NCBI GenBank assembly: GCA_016705335.1
Contig: JADIYN010000078.1
Span: forward strand, 62,001 to 126,000
Direction: 5' to 3'
DNA from: Draconibacterium sp.
GTDB taxonomy: Bacteria > Bacteroidota > Bacteroidia > Bacteroidales > Prolixibacteraceae
DNA length: 64,000 nt
Shown here: positions 39,493-48,786 of the stretch, in pieces
How the letters are laid out: every line of letters starts with the position of its first letter
How positions within the stretch are numbered: position 1 is the first letter of the stretch
Translations under genes and position numbers: made by a program
Notes under the pieces: model-generated
Databases searched by the model: none
Told to the model about the DNA's origin: nothing
What the model saw: only the letters and a program-made list of their open reading frames with translations

Positions 39493-41037
39493 TCAGGTTT
39501 GTGAAGAGTTCTGATAGTTTCGGAAGGTTGTGAAGGTTTTCTTCTCTGTTTTAAACGTTTTGCCTTCCTTTTTACAAATCAATTGTGTGATTTGTCTGCT
39601 TGACAAAGCAGCAATTACAGTGCCTGTAAATGGTGCAGTCCACTGACCAGCCAGATATAACCCCTGAAGACCGGGCAAATTTCGTAAAGGATGATTTTCT
39701 TTCCAGTTATCAGTTGTTATGTACCAACCGTCCGGTGAGCTTTTCCAATTACCTGTATATCGCTTGTAAGTTGCCGGAGTTGGAACATCAACTACTTCTA
39801 CCTTTGCAGCAAAACCAGACCATCTTTTTTCAAGTTGGGCAATTGTATAGTCGGCAATATTTTGTTTTTCTGTTTCATATTCATCTTTGTGTTTTGACAG
39901 AACCTCCCAATATTCATAGTCAGTATCATACCAAACTTCAACTATAGATTTTCCTTCAGGTGTCAAAGTCTTATCAAAACAGTGGTGGATAACTGTAAGC
40001 CAAGTGTGCTCTTCTCCGGCAATTACAATCGGTTCATCGGGTTTAATTATTATTCGTCTCGGCTCATCCGACAAATCAATATTAACGCCAATCATCACCT
40101 GAACAAGCGGTCTGACGGGTTTCCATTTGAAATACATGTTTCTGATATTTTCATCCATGTAATTTCCGCCGAGAATATCAAAAATAAGATTATGCCCATC
40201 GCCTGCCCAAATCACATAATCGGCTCTTTTTTCAGTTCCATCCTCAAGAACAATACCATTAACTATATCATTTTCGATAATCAGGTTAGTTACAGGGCTT
40301 TCAAATTCTATTTTACCACCTAGTTTTTCATACAATTTTGCAATATGCAAAACTACTTTTTGAGAGCCACCTTCGGGAGTACCCGATTCCATAACACTAC
40401 TTTTCATAAATCCGGACATAAGGACTAACGGAAATTTTGGCATTGGCCAACCCGGTGCATCAATAAAAAACCTTACAGCCTCGCGAAGAAATGGATTTTC
40501 GAACTGAAGAGCAAAATCCTGAATAGTTTTTGATTTGTATTTTACGTAATTTGGAATCAGCGGAAGTATATAAGGCAATGTTTTCAGCCTGTCGAAAGAA
40601 TTTTGCAGCTCAAATGGTTTAAGAGAAGAAGTTTCCATGAGATCGTAACCAAAAATTAGATCGAGATATTCATTAATTAAAGCTCCGTCTTTTGGAGAAA
40701 TTGCGAGCATTTCTTCTTTCATCACTTTTTTGTCGTTTACAAAAGTGAGTTTATTGTCCATCCCTTCAACCGACAATGCCAGGTCGTGGTAAAAAAATCG
40801 AAAATTATCCACTACTTCCAACTCTCTCCACATTTTATAAAAAGACCCTGTAGAAGAACCGGTGAGCATGTGCATGCTTGTGTCGAATTTGTATCCTTTC
40901 CGATCCCAGGCAGAGCAAAGTCCACCGGGTATTTTATTTGATTCAAAAATTGTGGTAGTGAAGCCATTCATTTGTGCATAACACCCGGCCGACAAGCCCG
41001 ATATTCCGGCTCCAACTATTATAATTGATTTGCCCAT
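39493..41037 (-). CDS. FAD-dependent oxidoreductase, phytoene desaturase/carotenoid isomerase-like
   Basis: 514 residues. The FAD-binding fold is at the N-terminus (IIIVGAGISGLSAGCYAQMNG, then the acidic E of FESNKIPGGLCSAW). The C-terminal flavin-contact segment is LYLAGQWTAPFTGTVIAALSSRQ. This is the CrtI/CrtISO superfamily layout. No crtB, crtY or isoprenoid gene is nearby, so a carotenoid role is only a possibility; the family also includes retinol saturases and unassigned members. A promoter lies just upstream. Confidence 0.82.
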   Translation of the reverse strand: MGKSIIIVGAGISGLSAGCYAQMNGFTTTIFESNKIPGGLCSAWDRKGYKFDTSMHMLTGSSTGSFYKMWRELEVVDNFRFFYHDLALSVEGMDNKLTFVNDKKVMKEEMLAISPKDGALINEYLDLIFGYDLMETSSLKPFELQNSFDRLKTLPYILPLIPNYVKYKSKTIQDFALQFENPFLREAVRFFIDAPGWPMPKFPLVLMSGFMKSSVMESGTPEGGSQKVVLHIAKLYEKLGGKIEFESPVTNLIIENDIVNGIVLEDGTEKRADYVIWAGDGHNLIFDILGGNYMDENIRNMYFKWKPVRPLVQVMIGVNIDLSDEPRRIIIKPDEPIVIAGEEHTWLTVIHHCFDKTLTPEGKSIVEVWYDTDYEYWEVLSKHKDEYETEKQNIADYTIAQLEKRWSGFAAKVEVVDVPTPATYKRYTGNWKSSPDGWYITTDNWKENHPLRNLPGLQGLYLAGQWTAPFTGTVIAALSSRQITQLICKKEGKTFKTEKKTFTTFRNYQNSSQT

Positions 41038-41064
41038 TACAAATTTTGTTGTGGTTTGTTTAGG

Positions 41065-41096
41065 CGAAAATATTAAATATTTGCAGGGAGCATCAA
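41065..41096 (-). promoter_or_regulatory. Putative promoter for the CrtI-like gene
   Basis: On the minus strand TTG (41094-41096), a 21-nt spacer and TATTTTCG (41065-41072, one mismatch). The ATG is 28 nt downstream. Confidence 0.45.
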
Positions 41097-41389
41097 TTTT
41101 TTGAATGTTTACAGAAAAAATAAGGTATCCGATTTGCCTGAAAGTCCAGTAAATTCAATTTGAACGAACAAATGTTACTATTAAAATATAACGTTAAATG
41201 CAACTGCTTGCTATAAATCTCTATGTTTCGAAAGTTTTAAATGAAACTAAATGATCGGATTTGTGAACCCTATAACTTTTAAATACTTATTACAATACGG
41301 CTCTAAAAAAAGCATCTAATCAAAAACTAACTCTCCATTTTTATTTTGACGTTTCGAAAAGAAAATAATCTGTTAATACAATATGATTC
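41097..41389. other. Gene-free stretch
   Basis: 293 nt between the CrtI-like promoter and the FKBP stop. AT-rich, with no ORF, hairpin or repeat that I could recognise. Confidence 0.5.
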
Positions 41390-41908
41390 CTAATTTTGCA
41401 AAACCGGTTTTAAATCTCTCATTTTTAAAGAAAAAACAAGAGGTGTATATGGTGGAATTGCACCGTAACCATCGGCTCCGTATGCCAGAGAAGACGGAAT
41501 AATTACATCGGCTTCAGCACCTTTGTTTAGCAATGCAATGCCATCGTTAAATCCGGTAATTAATGAAACTTCTTTGAATTTAAACTGCCAGATACTATCC
41601 TGATAATAATCACCTGAAGTATCAAAAATACTTCCGTCGAGAAAAAAACCTGTGTATATAAGTGAACAGGTATCTCCCGCAGCCGGGAAAGCTCCTTCGC
41701 CGGTTTTATTCATTACGTAAAATACTCCAAGCGAGGTAGTATCAACATCATAACCGGCTTTTTCGAGATTTGCGAGCGACTGATTCAGTTCCTGTTGTTC
41801 AATTTGAGATGTCCGGTCAGGTACATCATTGCCTTCAATGCACGAACCTAAAATAAAGGGTATTGATATAGTAATTGCAAACGCAATTAATTTAACTGTT
41901 TTAATCAT
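41390..41908 (-). CDS. FKBP-type peptidyl-prolyl isomerase lipoprotein
   Basis: 172 residues. A lipoprotein signal with lipobox LGSC (Cys23) anchors it outside the cytoplasm. The FKBP domain occupies about 85-170: DTCSLIYTGFFLDGSIFDTS, LITGFNDGIALLNKGAEADVIIPSSLAYGADGYG and IPPYTPLVFSLKM, which contain the Y-F-D, V/I-W and LAYG-type active-site elements. It would catalyse proline isomerisation during folding of exported proteins. Intact, with its own promoter. Confidence 0.92.
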   Translation of the reverse strand: MIKTVKLIAFAITISIPFILGSCIEGNDVPDRTSQIEQQELNQSLANLEKAGYDVDTTSLGVFYVMNKTGEGAFPAAGDTCSLIYTGFFLDGSIFDTSGDYYQDSIWQFKFKEVSLITGFNDGIALLNKGAEADVIIPSSLAYGADGYGAIPPYTPLVFSLKMRDLKPVLQN

Positions 41909-41933
41909 GACTTTAATTTATAATATGAATGTG

Positions 41934-41963
41934 CGAAAGTATAAAATTTATAAAAATCAACAA
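41934..41963 (-). promoter_or_regulatory. Putative promoter for the FKBP gene
   Basis: On the minus strand TTG (41961-41963), a 19-nt spacer and TACTTTCG (41934-41941, one mismatch to TAnnTTTG), 25 nt before the ATG. Confidence 0.5.
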
Positions 41964-42057
41964 CCTGAAAGTAATGTTTAAGCAACATCTACTTGATTAA
42001 TCAAATGATTTTAAGAATAATTAAGAACTTAAAACATTGGTTGCTGTTATAAAATTG

Positions 42058-44111
42058 ATGAATCGAAGTTTTTTATTCTTGTTTATAATTCTGGCTTTTA
42101 CAGAATGTCGGTCACAAAATTCAAATAAAATGGAACACAAATATACAAACGAACTTATTAATTCAGCATCGCCCTATTTGCTGCAACACGCACACAACCC
42201 TGTAAACTGGCAGCCCTGGGGAGATGAAGTTATGGAAAAGGCAAAACAACAGAATAAACTTATTTTAATGAGTATTGGTTATGCTGCCTGCCACTGGTGC
42301 CATGTAATGGAGCACGAAAGTTTTGAAGATGTTGAAGTAGCGAAAGTAATGAACGATAATTTTTTGTGTATAAAAGTAGATCGTGAAGAGCGACCGGATG
42401 TTGATAATTATTATATGACTGCCGTTCAATTAATGCAGCAACAGGAGGCTGGCCGTTAAATGTGATTGCTTTGCCCGATGGCAGGCCAATCTGGGGTGGT
42501 ACTTATTTTTCAAAAGATATCTGGATAAAAAATCTTTTGGCAATTTCAGATTTCTACACAAAAAACAGAGATAAAACTGAAGAATATGCCGCAAGCCTGC
42601 AAAATGGGATAGAACAAGCTTCATTAACGGGTAAAACTGAAAATACTGTTACAGCAAATTCAAACCTTCTGGAAAAGGGTGTAAATGGCTGGAAACAATT
42701 TTTCGATATGGAAAATGGAGGACGAATTGGCGCCCCGAAATTTCCGATGCCTGTTAATCTTGAATTCCTTTTATACTACGGTTTTATGAAAAACGATAAA
42801 ACTGCGCTTGATTTTGTTGAAAATACTTTGAAGAAAATGGCCCGTGGTGGAATTTACGACCAGGTGGGTGGCGGCTTTGCCCGTTATTCGGTCGATAATA
42901 AATGGAAAGTACCGCACTTTGAAAAAATGCTTTATGACAATGGACAATTGTTAAGTATTTATTCGAAAGGTTTTCAGAAGTTTAAAACCGAGGAATTTAA
43001 AACTGTGGTTTACGAAACTACCAATTTCCTTGAACGTGAATTAATGGATGAAACTGGTGCATTTTATTCATCGCTTGATGCTGACAGTGAAGGCGAAGAA
43101 GGTAAGTTTTATGTTTGGAACGAAAGCGAACTTAAAAAAATAATAAAAGACGATTTCGATTTGTTTTCGAACTATTTCAATGTTAATTCAAAAGGTTTTT
43201 GGGAACAGGGAAATTACATTCTGTTGCGAAATGGTTCGGATGAAAGTTTTGCAAAAGAAATGATATTACGCCAGAACAACTTCATAAAAAGTTGCAAACT
43301 GGAAATCGGTTTTGCTTGCGGAACGCTCGAAAAGAATCCGTCCGGGTCTCGACGACAAAACCTTAACTTCGTGGAATGCACTTGTGATAAAGGGTCTAAC
43401 AGATGCGTTTACAGCTTTTAACGATGACCGTTTTTTAAAACCTGCACTTAAAAACGCCAACTTCATTATAGAAAAGCAACTGTTGACGGTTTTTTGGAAG
43501 ATTATTCAATTACAATTCAGGCATTTATTTCTTTGTTTGAAGTAACCGGAGATGAAAACTGGCTGACCATTTCAACTAAAATGACAGATTACACTTTGAC
43601 TCATTTTTACGACGAAAATTCGGGTCTTTTTTATTTCTCGGAAAAAAACAAAAATTCAGTATTGACAAATCATTTCCAGAAAGAAGACAATGTGATTCCG
43701 GCAGCAAATTCGGTTATGGCAAATAATCTGCACCTGCTGTTTTTGTTGATGGGTAATTCTGCTTATCGTGATATTTCAGAAAGAATGACTTACCATATTA
43801 CACCTCAGTTTGAAAAGTATCCGATGGCTTATGCCAATTGGGGAAACTTTATTCTCAGGAAAACAGAGCCTTTTTTTGAAGTCGCAGTTTTAGGAATTAA
43901 CGCGAATGAAATGATAAATGAAATGAAGAAAACATTTTGCCCAAATGTTTTGTGGGCATTCTCAAAATCGGAGAGTAAAATACCCATTTTAACAAACAGG
44001 TATATTGAAGAAAAATCGCTGATTTACGTGTGCCGCGAAGGCATTTGCCAGTTACCTGTTGATTCCCCTTTTAAAGCACTGAAAATTATTAAACACGCCG
44101 AAGTTAATTGA
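42058..44111 (+). CDS. DUF255 thioredoxin-like/glycosidase-like protein, YyaL family (three frame breaks)
   Basis: The start at 42058 gives a lipoprotein signal (LFIILAFTEC, Cys17). A thioredoxin-like domain follows with CHWCHVMEHESFED. Next is an (alpha/alpha)6-barrel region (GGWPLN, GRIGAPKFPMP, GGIYDQVGGGFARYSVD, VPHFEKMLYDN, ASLDADSEGEEGKFYVW-like) and a C-terminal CREGICQLPV. About 680 residues, the usual length for the family. Frame breaks near 42444 (GG to GGG restores QGGWPLN), 43300 and 43490 divide it, but the order is intact. The enzymatic role of this widespread family is not established. Confidence 0.87.
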
Positions 44112-44207
44112 TTTTTAGATGTTATTAATCCTTACTTTTTTTGACGAAACACAAGGAAAATAGGCTGTAATTCGTTATATTTAAGAATCACTTAAAATTA
44201 TACAATT

Positions 44208-44447
44208 ATGAGTTCAGGAAAAGTTTTATTAGGAATTTTGGCTGGTGCAGCCGCAGGTGCACTGTTGGGCATTTTGTTTGCCCCCGACAAAGGAGTAAAC
44301 ACCCGCAAAAAAATAGTAAGTAAAGGCGAAGAATATGCGGACGACCTAAAAGAAAAGTTTGGCGAGTTTGTCGATAAAGTGGCTGAAAAGTATGAATCGG
44401 CTATTCATGGAGAAAAAACTGAAGTTAAAAAAGAACCGGTAAGCTAA
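44208..44447 (+). CDS. YtxH-domain protein
   Basis: 79 residues: one N-terminal glycine/alanine-rich transmembrane helix (VLLGILAGAAAGALLGILFAP) with the DKG-x-x-TRKKI junction typical of YtxH, then an amphipathic charged helix (YADDLKEKFGEFVDKVAEKYE). Such proteins are small envelope or stress-associated proteins of unclear mechanism. It begins a run of three small genes in the same direction. Confidence 0.88.
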   Translation: MSSGKVLLGILAGAAAGALLGILFAPDKGVNTRKKIVSKGEEYADDLKEKFGEFVDKVAEKYESAIHGEKTEVKKEPVS

Positions 44448-44576
44448 TCCGCAAAAACTGCAAATGAAAATATTTTAAATTGGTCGGTTAAAATCATTTT
44501 ATTTGCAGTTTTTAATTTACTCTTATTCAAATTATTAATCTTTGCAGGTAGTTACATCACTTTTTCAGAAATAAAT

Positions 44577-44918
44577 ATGGATGAAAAATATAAATATATA
44601 GAACCGCTGATTGAAAGTATAGAAGCGTATAGTAAAACCGGCGTTGAACTTGTAAAATTAAAAACGATCGATAAAGTTGCCGACGGAACTTCGTCAATGG
44701 TTGCATGGTTACCGGTGATAATTGCTTTGATATTGTTTTTCATAATTGTAAATTTTGGACTTGCCCTTTGGATAGGTTCAATGCTTGAAATGATCTATAT
44801 GGGCTTTTTTATTGTTGCTGGGTTTTACGCGCTTGCTGGAATAATACTGTATATTTTTAAAGATAAGTGGATAAAAAAACCTTTGTATGTTTCAATGATC
44901 AACCAAATGCTAAATTAA
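44577..44918 (+). CDS. Small membrane protein, holin-superfamily-like
   Basis: 113 residues with a cytosolic N-terminal helix (IEPLIESIEAYSKTGVELVKLK) and two transmembrane hairpin helices (WLPVIIALILFFIIVNFGLALWIG; IYMGFFIVAGFYALAGIILYIF). The layout resembles the phage-holin-III-like/YqjE-type proteins often found beside YtxH genes. It is 10 nt upstream of the next gene, suggesting cotranscription. Confidence 0.7.
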   Translation: MDEKYKYIEPLIESIEAYSKTGVELVKLKTIDKVADGTSSMVAWLPVIIALILFFIIVNFGLALWIGSMLEMIYMGFFIVAGFYALAGIILYIFKDKWIKKPLYVSMINQMLN

Positions 44919-44927
44919 TAAACTGCC

Positions 44928-45329
44928 ATGCCAATAGAATACACGTCAGAGTCGTTAAAAGAAGCAATTAAAGCACTTGAGATTAAACAAGTTGAAAACG
45001 AAAAAGAACTGAGGCTGCAACTGTTAAATGTTTACGAAAACCTCAAACCTATCAACATTCTCAAAAATATTGCAAGAGATGTTGCTAACACTGATAGTCT
45101 TAAAAATGATGTTACAAATACTTTAGCCAGTTTGGTTTCAGGTTTTATTTCAAAAAAAATAATTGTAGGTAAATCAAAAAATCCGTTTCTCAAGTTAATT
45201 GGCGTTGGCATTCAGCTTGGTATGACAACTTTAGTATCAAAGAATTACGACATTATCAAAAGTTATATAGTCAATTTTATAAATCTTATACAAGAGAAAA
45301 AGGATGAGGAGAATTCACCGCAATTGTAA
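44928..45329 (+). CDS. Conserved small protein downstream of the YtxH/membrane pair
   Basis: 133 residues, mostly helical (ESLKEAIKALEIKQVENEKELRLQLLNVYENLKP), with a weakly hydrophobic centre (LASLVSGFISKKIIVG, FLKLIGVGIQLGMTTLV) and a Lys/Glu-rich tail. I do not recognise a named family. Its position after YtxH and a two-helix membrane protein suggests an envelope-associated partner. Confidence 0.6.
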   Translation: MPIEYTSESLKEAIKALEIKQVENEKELRLQLLNVYENLKPINILKNIARDVANTDSLKNDVTNTLASLVSGFISKKIIVGKSKNPFLKLIGVGIQLGMTTLVSKNYDIIKSYIVNFINLIQEKKDEENSPQL

Positions 45330-45365
45330 ACTGTTGGGTTAAACCGTTATTTCACATCTAACAAA

Positions 45366-46574
45366 TTAAAAAACCGACAATCGTAATTTTGATTTTGAAC
45401 TATTGTACTTCCAGAAAGCAATAAAAAAGGCAATGCTAACAAAGGCAGTCAGCACCATAAAACTCAAATGCAAAGTTTTTAGTTCGGCTATATATCCTAA
45501 AACCACCGGTCCCAGCATGAACCCAATATTTGTTGTAGCCGCAACAAATGAAACTGCATCAGCAGTTTTTATACCTTCAACATTTGATGCTAATCTGTAA
45601 ACTTCGGGAACAACAACCGAAAATCCAAACCCTACTACAAAAAAACCTAAGATTGAAACAAGCGGATTGTAAATTAAAACAAGTAAAAATCCCAACATAC
45701 CTATTATGATGGCAAGTGTAATCAACTTCCATGATCCCAGTTTTCTGCTTAACGAATCACCTGAAAATCGGCCAATCATCATTGCGCAGGCAAAAGCTGC
45801 ATAACCAAAACCAATATATTTAAGATCGAGTTGAATCACCTTTTTAAGATACAATGCGCTCCAATCGGCAATAGCACCTTCTGAAACCATTATAACTAGA
45901 CCAATCAAAGCAATTAAAAATAAGGGTTTTAAATGTGAGCTCCGCCGTTTTTTCACTGTGTCGATGTGTTCTCCTCTCCTTAAATAATAATGTTTTTTTA
46001 GATTGGTTTCAATAACCAAAATAACGAATACAAGAATTGAAATGTGTAAAATTGGGTTGTTTGCCAAGGCAGCAATAAAGCTGCCGGTAACAGCGCCAAT
46101 CATCCCTCCGATACTCCAAAAACCATGACTGCCGGACATTACATATATTTTATCCTGTTTTTCAATGGTTGCAGTTAGTGAGTTTAAAGCAATGGCAAAT
46201 GATGAACCAGCCATCCCAAAAATAAATAAACTAATACACAGGGTTATATAATTGTAGGCAAGAAAAGGACCGAAAAAACAAATACAATAAGATATTAGGG
46301 CAAAATAAGCGTACCTTCCAACTCCAACCTTATCAATAATAAGCCGGCAAATTCGGATCATAAAAAACGCACCAAGGGCCGAAAAAAATATGGCGTTCCC
46401 AATTTTTCCTTCATTAATTTCCAGCTTTTCCGAGATATGTGGAATATAAGTTACCCAGGTACTAAAAATCAAACTAAAGCAGGTATAGAGAAATGCCGAA
46501 GCAAAATATTTTTTGTTTTTATAGAATATTTTAATGGAGCCCATAATAAAACAAGCATTTAAATGCGGGTACAA
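45366..46574 (-). CDS. Major facilitator superfamily transporter, YbjJ-like
   Basis: About 392-402 residues with 12 predicted helices. MSGSHGFWSIGGMIGAVTGSF, the loop after helix 6 with basic residues and EGAIADWSALYLKKV recall the YbjJ branch of MFS. The frame permits an ATG at 46574, but the Met at 46544 (MGSIKIFYKNKKYFAS) is the more natural start because it places the positive residues right before helix 1. The substrate is unknown. Convergent with the YtxH cluster. Confidence 0.85.
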   Translation of the reverse strand: MYPHLNACFIMGSIKIFYKNKKYFASAFLYTCFSLIFSTWVTYIPHISEKLEINEGKIGNAIFFSALGAFFMIRICRLIIDKVGVGRYAYFALISYCICFFGPFLAYNYITLCISLFIFGMAGSSFAIALNSLTATIEKQDKIYVMSGSHGFWSIGGMIGAVTGSFIAALANNPILHISILVFVILVIETNLKKHYYLRRGEHIDTVKKRRSSHLKPLFLIALIGLVIMVSEGAIADWSALYLKKVIQLDLKYIGFGYAAFACAMMIGRFSGDSLSRKLGSWKLITLAIIIGMLGFLLVLIYNPLVSILGFFVVGFGFSVVVPEVYRLASNVEGIKTADAVSFVAATTNIGFMLGPVVLGYIAELKTLHLSFMVLTAFVSIAFFIAFWKYNSSKSKLRLSVF

Positions 46575-46729
46575 AGCTATTTCATTATTTCATACCTGAT
46601 AAAAAAACCGTTCCATTTGAATTCAGTTGACCGAAATTTTAATGTTTAATCAACTATAAACGATTAAAAAATAAAGAAAAACCAAAAACAGAAAATTCAA
46701 AAACAGTCTTTTCTTCCGGTTTCTATTTT

Positions 46730-48186
46730 TTAAAACCATCTCAAAATCAATTTAATGAACTTCATTTTTTTATCATTATAAGGTGGTTTTAAAAATCAAG
46801 CGGGCTTGGTAGAACTTGCCTGTAAACTGCCCGTTCATTTGAAAAAGTCAAAAACCAAATTTACCGTGAGATTTACCAATTCCACTATTATTGGATCCGC
46901 CAAAAGGGAGGTTGTGATTAAAATAATGCATTGCATTGTTGTTTATACATGTCCCACCCGCGCTTGTTGAACGAAGTATTTGCTTAATATTTTGTTTATT
47001 TTTACTGTAAATATAAAGTGCAAGCGGTTTTTCACCTGAACGGATGAAGTTGATTACTTCGTTCAATTTGCTGTAAGTAACAATCGGTAAAACAGGTCCG
47101 AAAATTTCATACTTCATCAATAAAGAATTAAGCGGAACATTTGTTACTACTGTTGGTTCTATAAAATTTTCATTTATTTCACTTTTGCCTCCGTGTACTA
47201 TTTTAGCACCATTCTCAATTGCATCATCAATGTATGATTTTATCCGATTAAAATTCTTTGCATTAACAATTCGCATATAACTTTCAGATTGAGCTGCATC
47301 TTCTCCATAAAACTCCAAAATCCTGGATTTCACGGCTTTCTCAAATTCTGCTAATTTGCTTTCATGAATAAAAACGTAATCCGGAACGATGCACATTTGT
47401 CCGTTGTTCGAAAAATTTTGCCATCGAAATTCGGGCCGCAGCTTTAATATCTGCCGTTTCATCTATTATTGCCGGCGATTTTCCGCCAAGTTCAAGAGTA
47501 ACAGATGCAAGGTTTTTTGCAGCAGCTGCCATTACAATTTTACCAACTTCCGGAGATCCTGTGAAAAAGATGTGATTAAATGGTAATTTCAGCAATTCAG
47601 TTGCAATTTCAACATCACCTTCTATAACTGCAACTTCATTTTCATCAAAAACTTCTTCTATAATTCTTCGCAGAATTGATGAACTGTGTCTGGTAATTTC
47701 TGATGGTTTAATAAGGGCTGTATTCCCCGCGGCAATTGCTGAAGTTAATGGCCCCAATGCTAATTGGATCGGATAGTTCCAGGGTGAAATGATGAGACAA
47801 ACACCTTTAGGTTCATACTGAATCCAGGATGAGGAGCCAATCATTGACAATGGTGTTGCAACCTTTTGATGAGACATCCATTTGTTCAAATGTCGTATTG
47901 CGTGCTTAATACCGCTCGTAACCGGAAATATTTCAGTTAAATCAACTTCTGCAGCAGGTCTTTTATAATCAAGGTAAAGTGCTTGCTTAATTTCCTTATT
48001 ATATTTCACTAAAGTGTTACTTAACTTCTGAAGTTTGTGGATTCGTTGTTTTGCCGAACTTTCCGAAACATTATATTGGTTTATTAATTGATCCTCAAAA
48101 ATCTTGTGAATATTGCTATTATCAAATTTATTTTGTGCCTGACATTCGTTTAATGTTATTTCTATAATGGAAAATTTAACTAACAC
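46730..48186 (-). CDS. NAD(P)-dependent aldehyde dehydrogenase, class 3-like (frame breaks)
   Basis: Oxidises aldehydes to acids. Conserved elements: ISPWNYPIQLALGPL, IAAGNTALIKPSE, FFTGSPEVGK, catalytic Glu in TLELGGKSPA, catalytic Cys in FSNNGQMCIVPD, EIFGPVLPI and LPFGGSNNSGIGKSHGKFGF. A break near 47400 divides the gene just before the active-site cysteine. Two more missing T bases hide the C-terminus: restoring them reads LTFSNERAVYRQVLPSPLDF and LKPPYNDKKMKF, moving the stop from 46848 to 46730-46732. The start used is GTG; the N-terminus may also be affected by an indel. Confidence 0.82.
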
Positions 48187-48786
48187 CTTGAATTTAAAAT
48201 ATTCATTATCAATTCTTTATTCTCAAGTTCAAAATTTTCTTCTTATAAGATAATTTTCAAAAACTGAAATAAGATGTTTGATCGGAAGATAACAACTTTC
48301 AATGTAAAAATTCTTGTCTTTTATGTAATTATTATAAACGTTTAACTGTGCTTTACATGGTTTTTATTGGAATGTCGTCCTCGGATTTTTTTGGGGAAAT
48401 CAGACAAATAATTCAGAGGATTTATGTATAAAAAACCCTTTTTATTTTAGTTAAAAACAAGCAATATTTTAGATGACTAAAACATTTTTTAAGAAAATAG
48501 AAAACTTTGGACCACTATAAATCTATATGAGAATTTAGATTTATAGAAATGAAGATAATTGATGTTACTAAACATAACTTATTAGTATTCTAAGAATTAC
48601 CATATTGATAAAACCTTATCATATTGATAGCAAATATTAATAGTTCGAAAAATAAATACTGTTTAAATTCAACAAATTACAAGCTTTATTCTTTATGGTA
48701 TATTTTTTGGCAATACAGTGCAACTTTGAAAAAATAATAATAAGATATGTTCAAGCTTTTGGAAATTTTTAAAAATCTATCAATCT
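48187..48786. other. Gene-free AT-rich stretch before the surface-protein cluster
   Basis: 600 nt between divergent genes, so both promoters should lie here, though I see no convincing TAnnTTTG pair. CATATTGATA is directly repeated at 48601-48610 and 48620-48629. TGATAA (48606-48611) / TTATCA (48616-48621) forms a small dyad overlapping it, a possible operator. Confidence 0.5.

Noticed and set aside
39444..39500. Repeated GTTCAGA words after the symporter as a regulatory element
   Set aside because: Low-complexity duplication similar to other small intergenic repeats here, with no dyad symmetry or conserved spacing.
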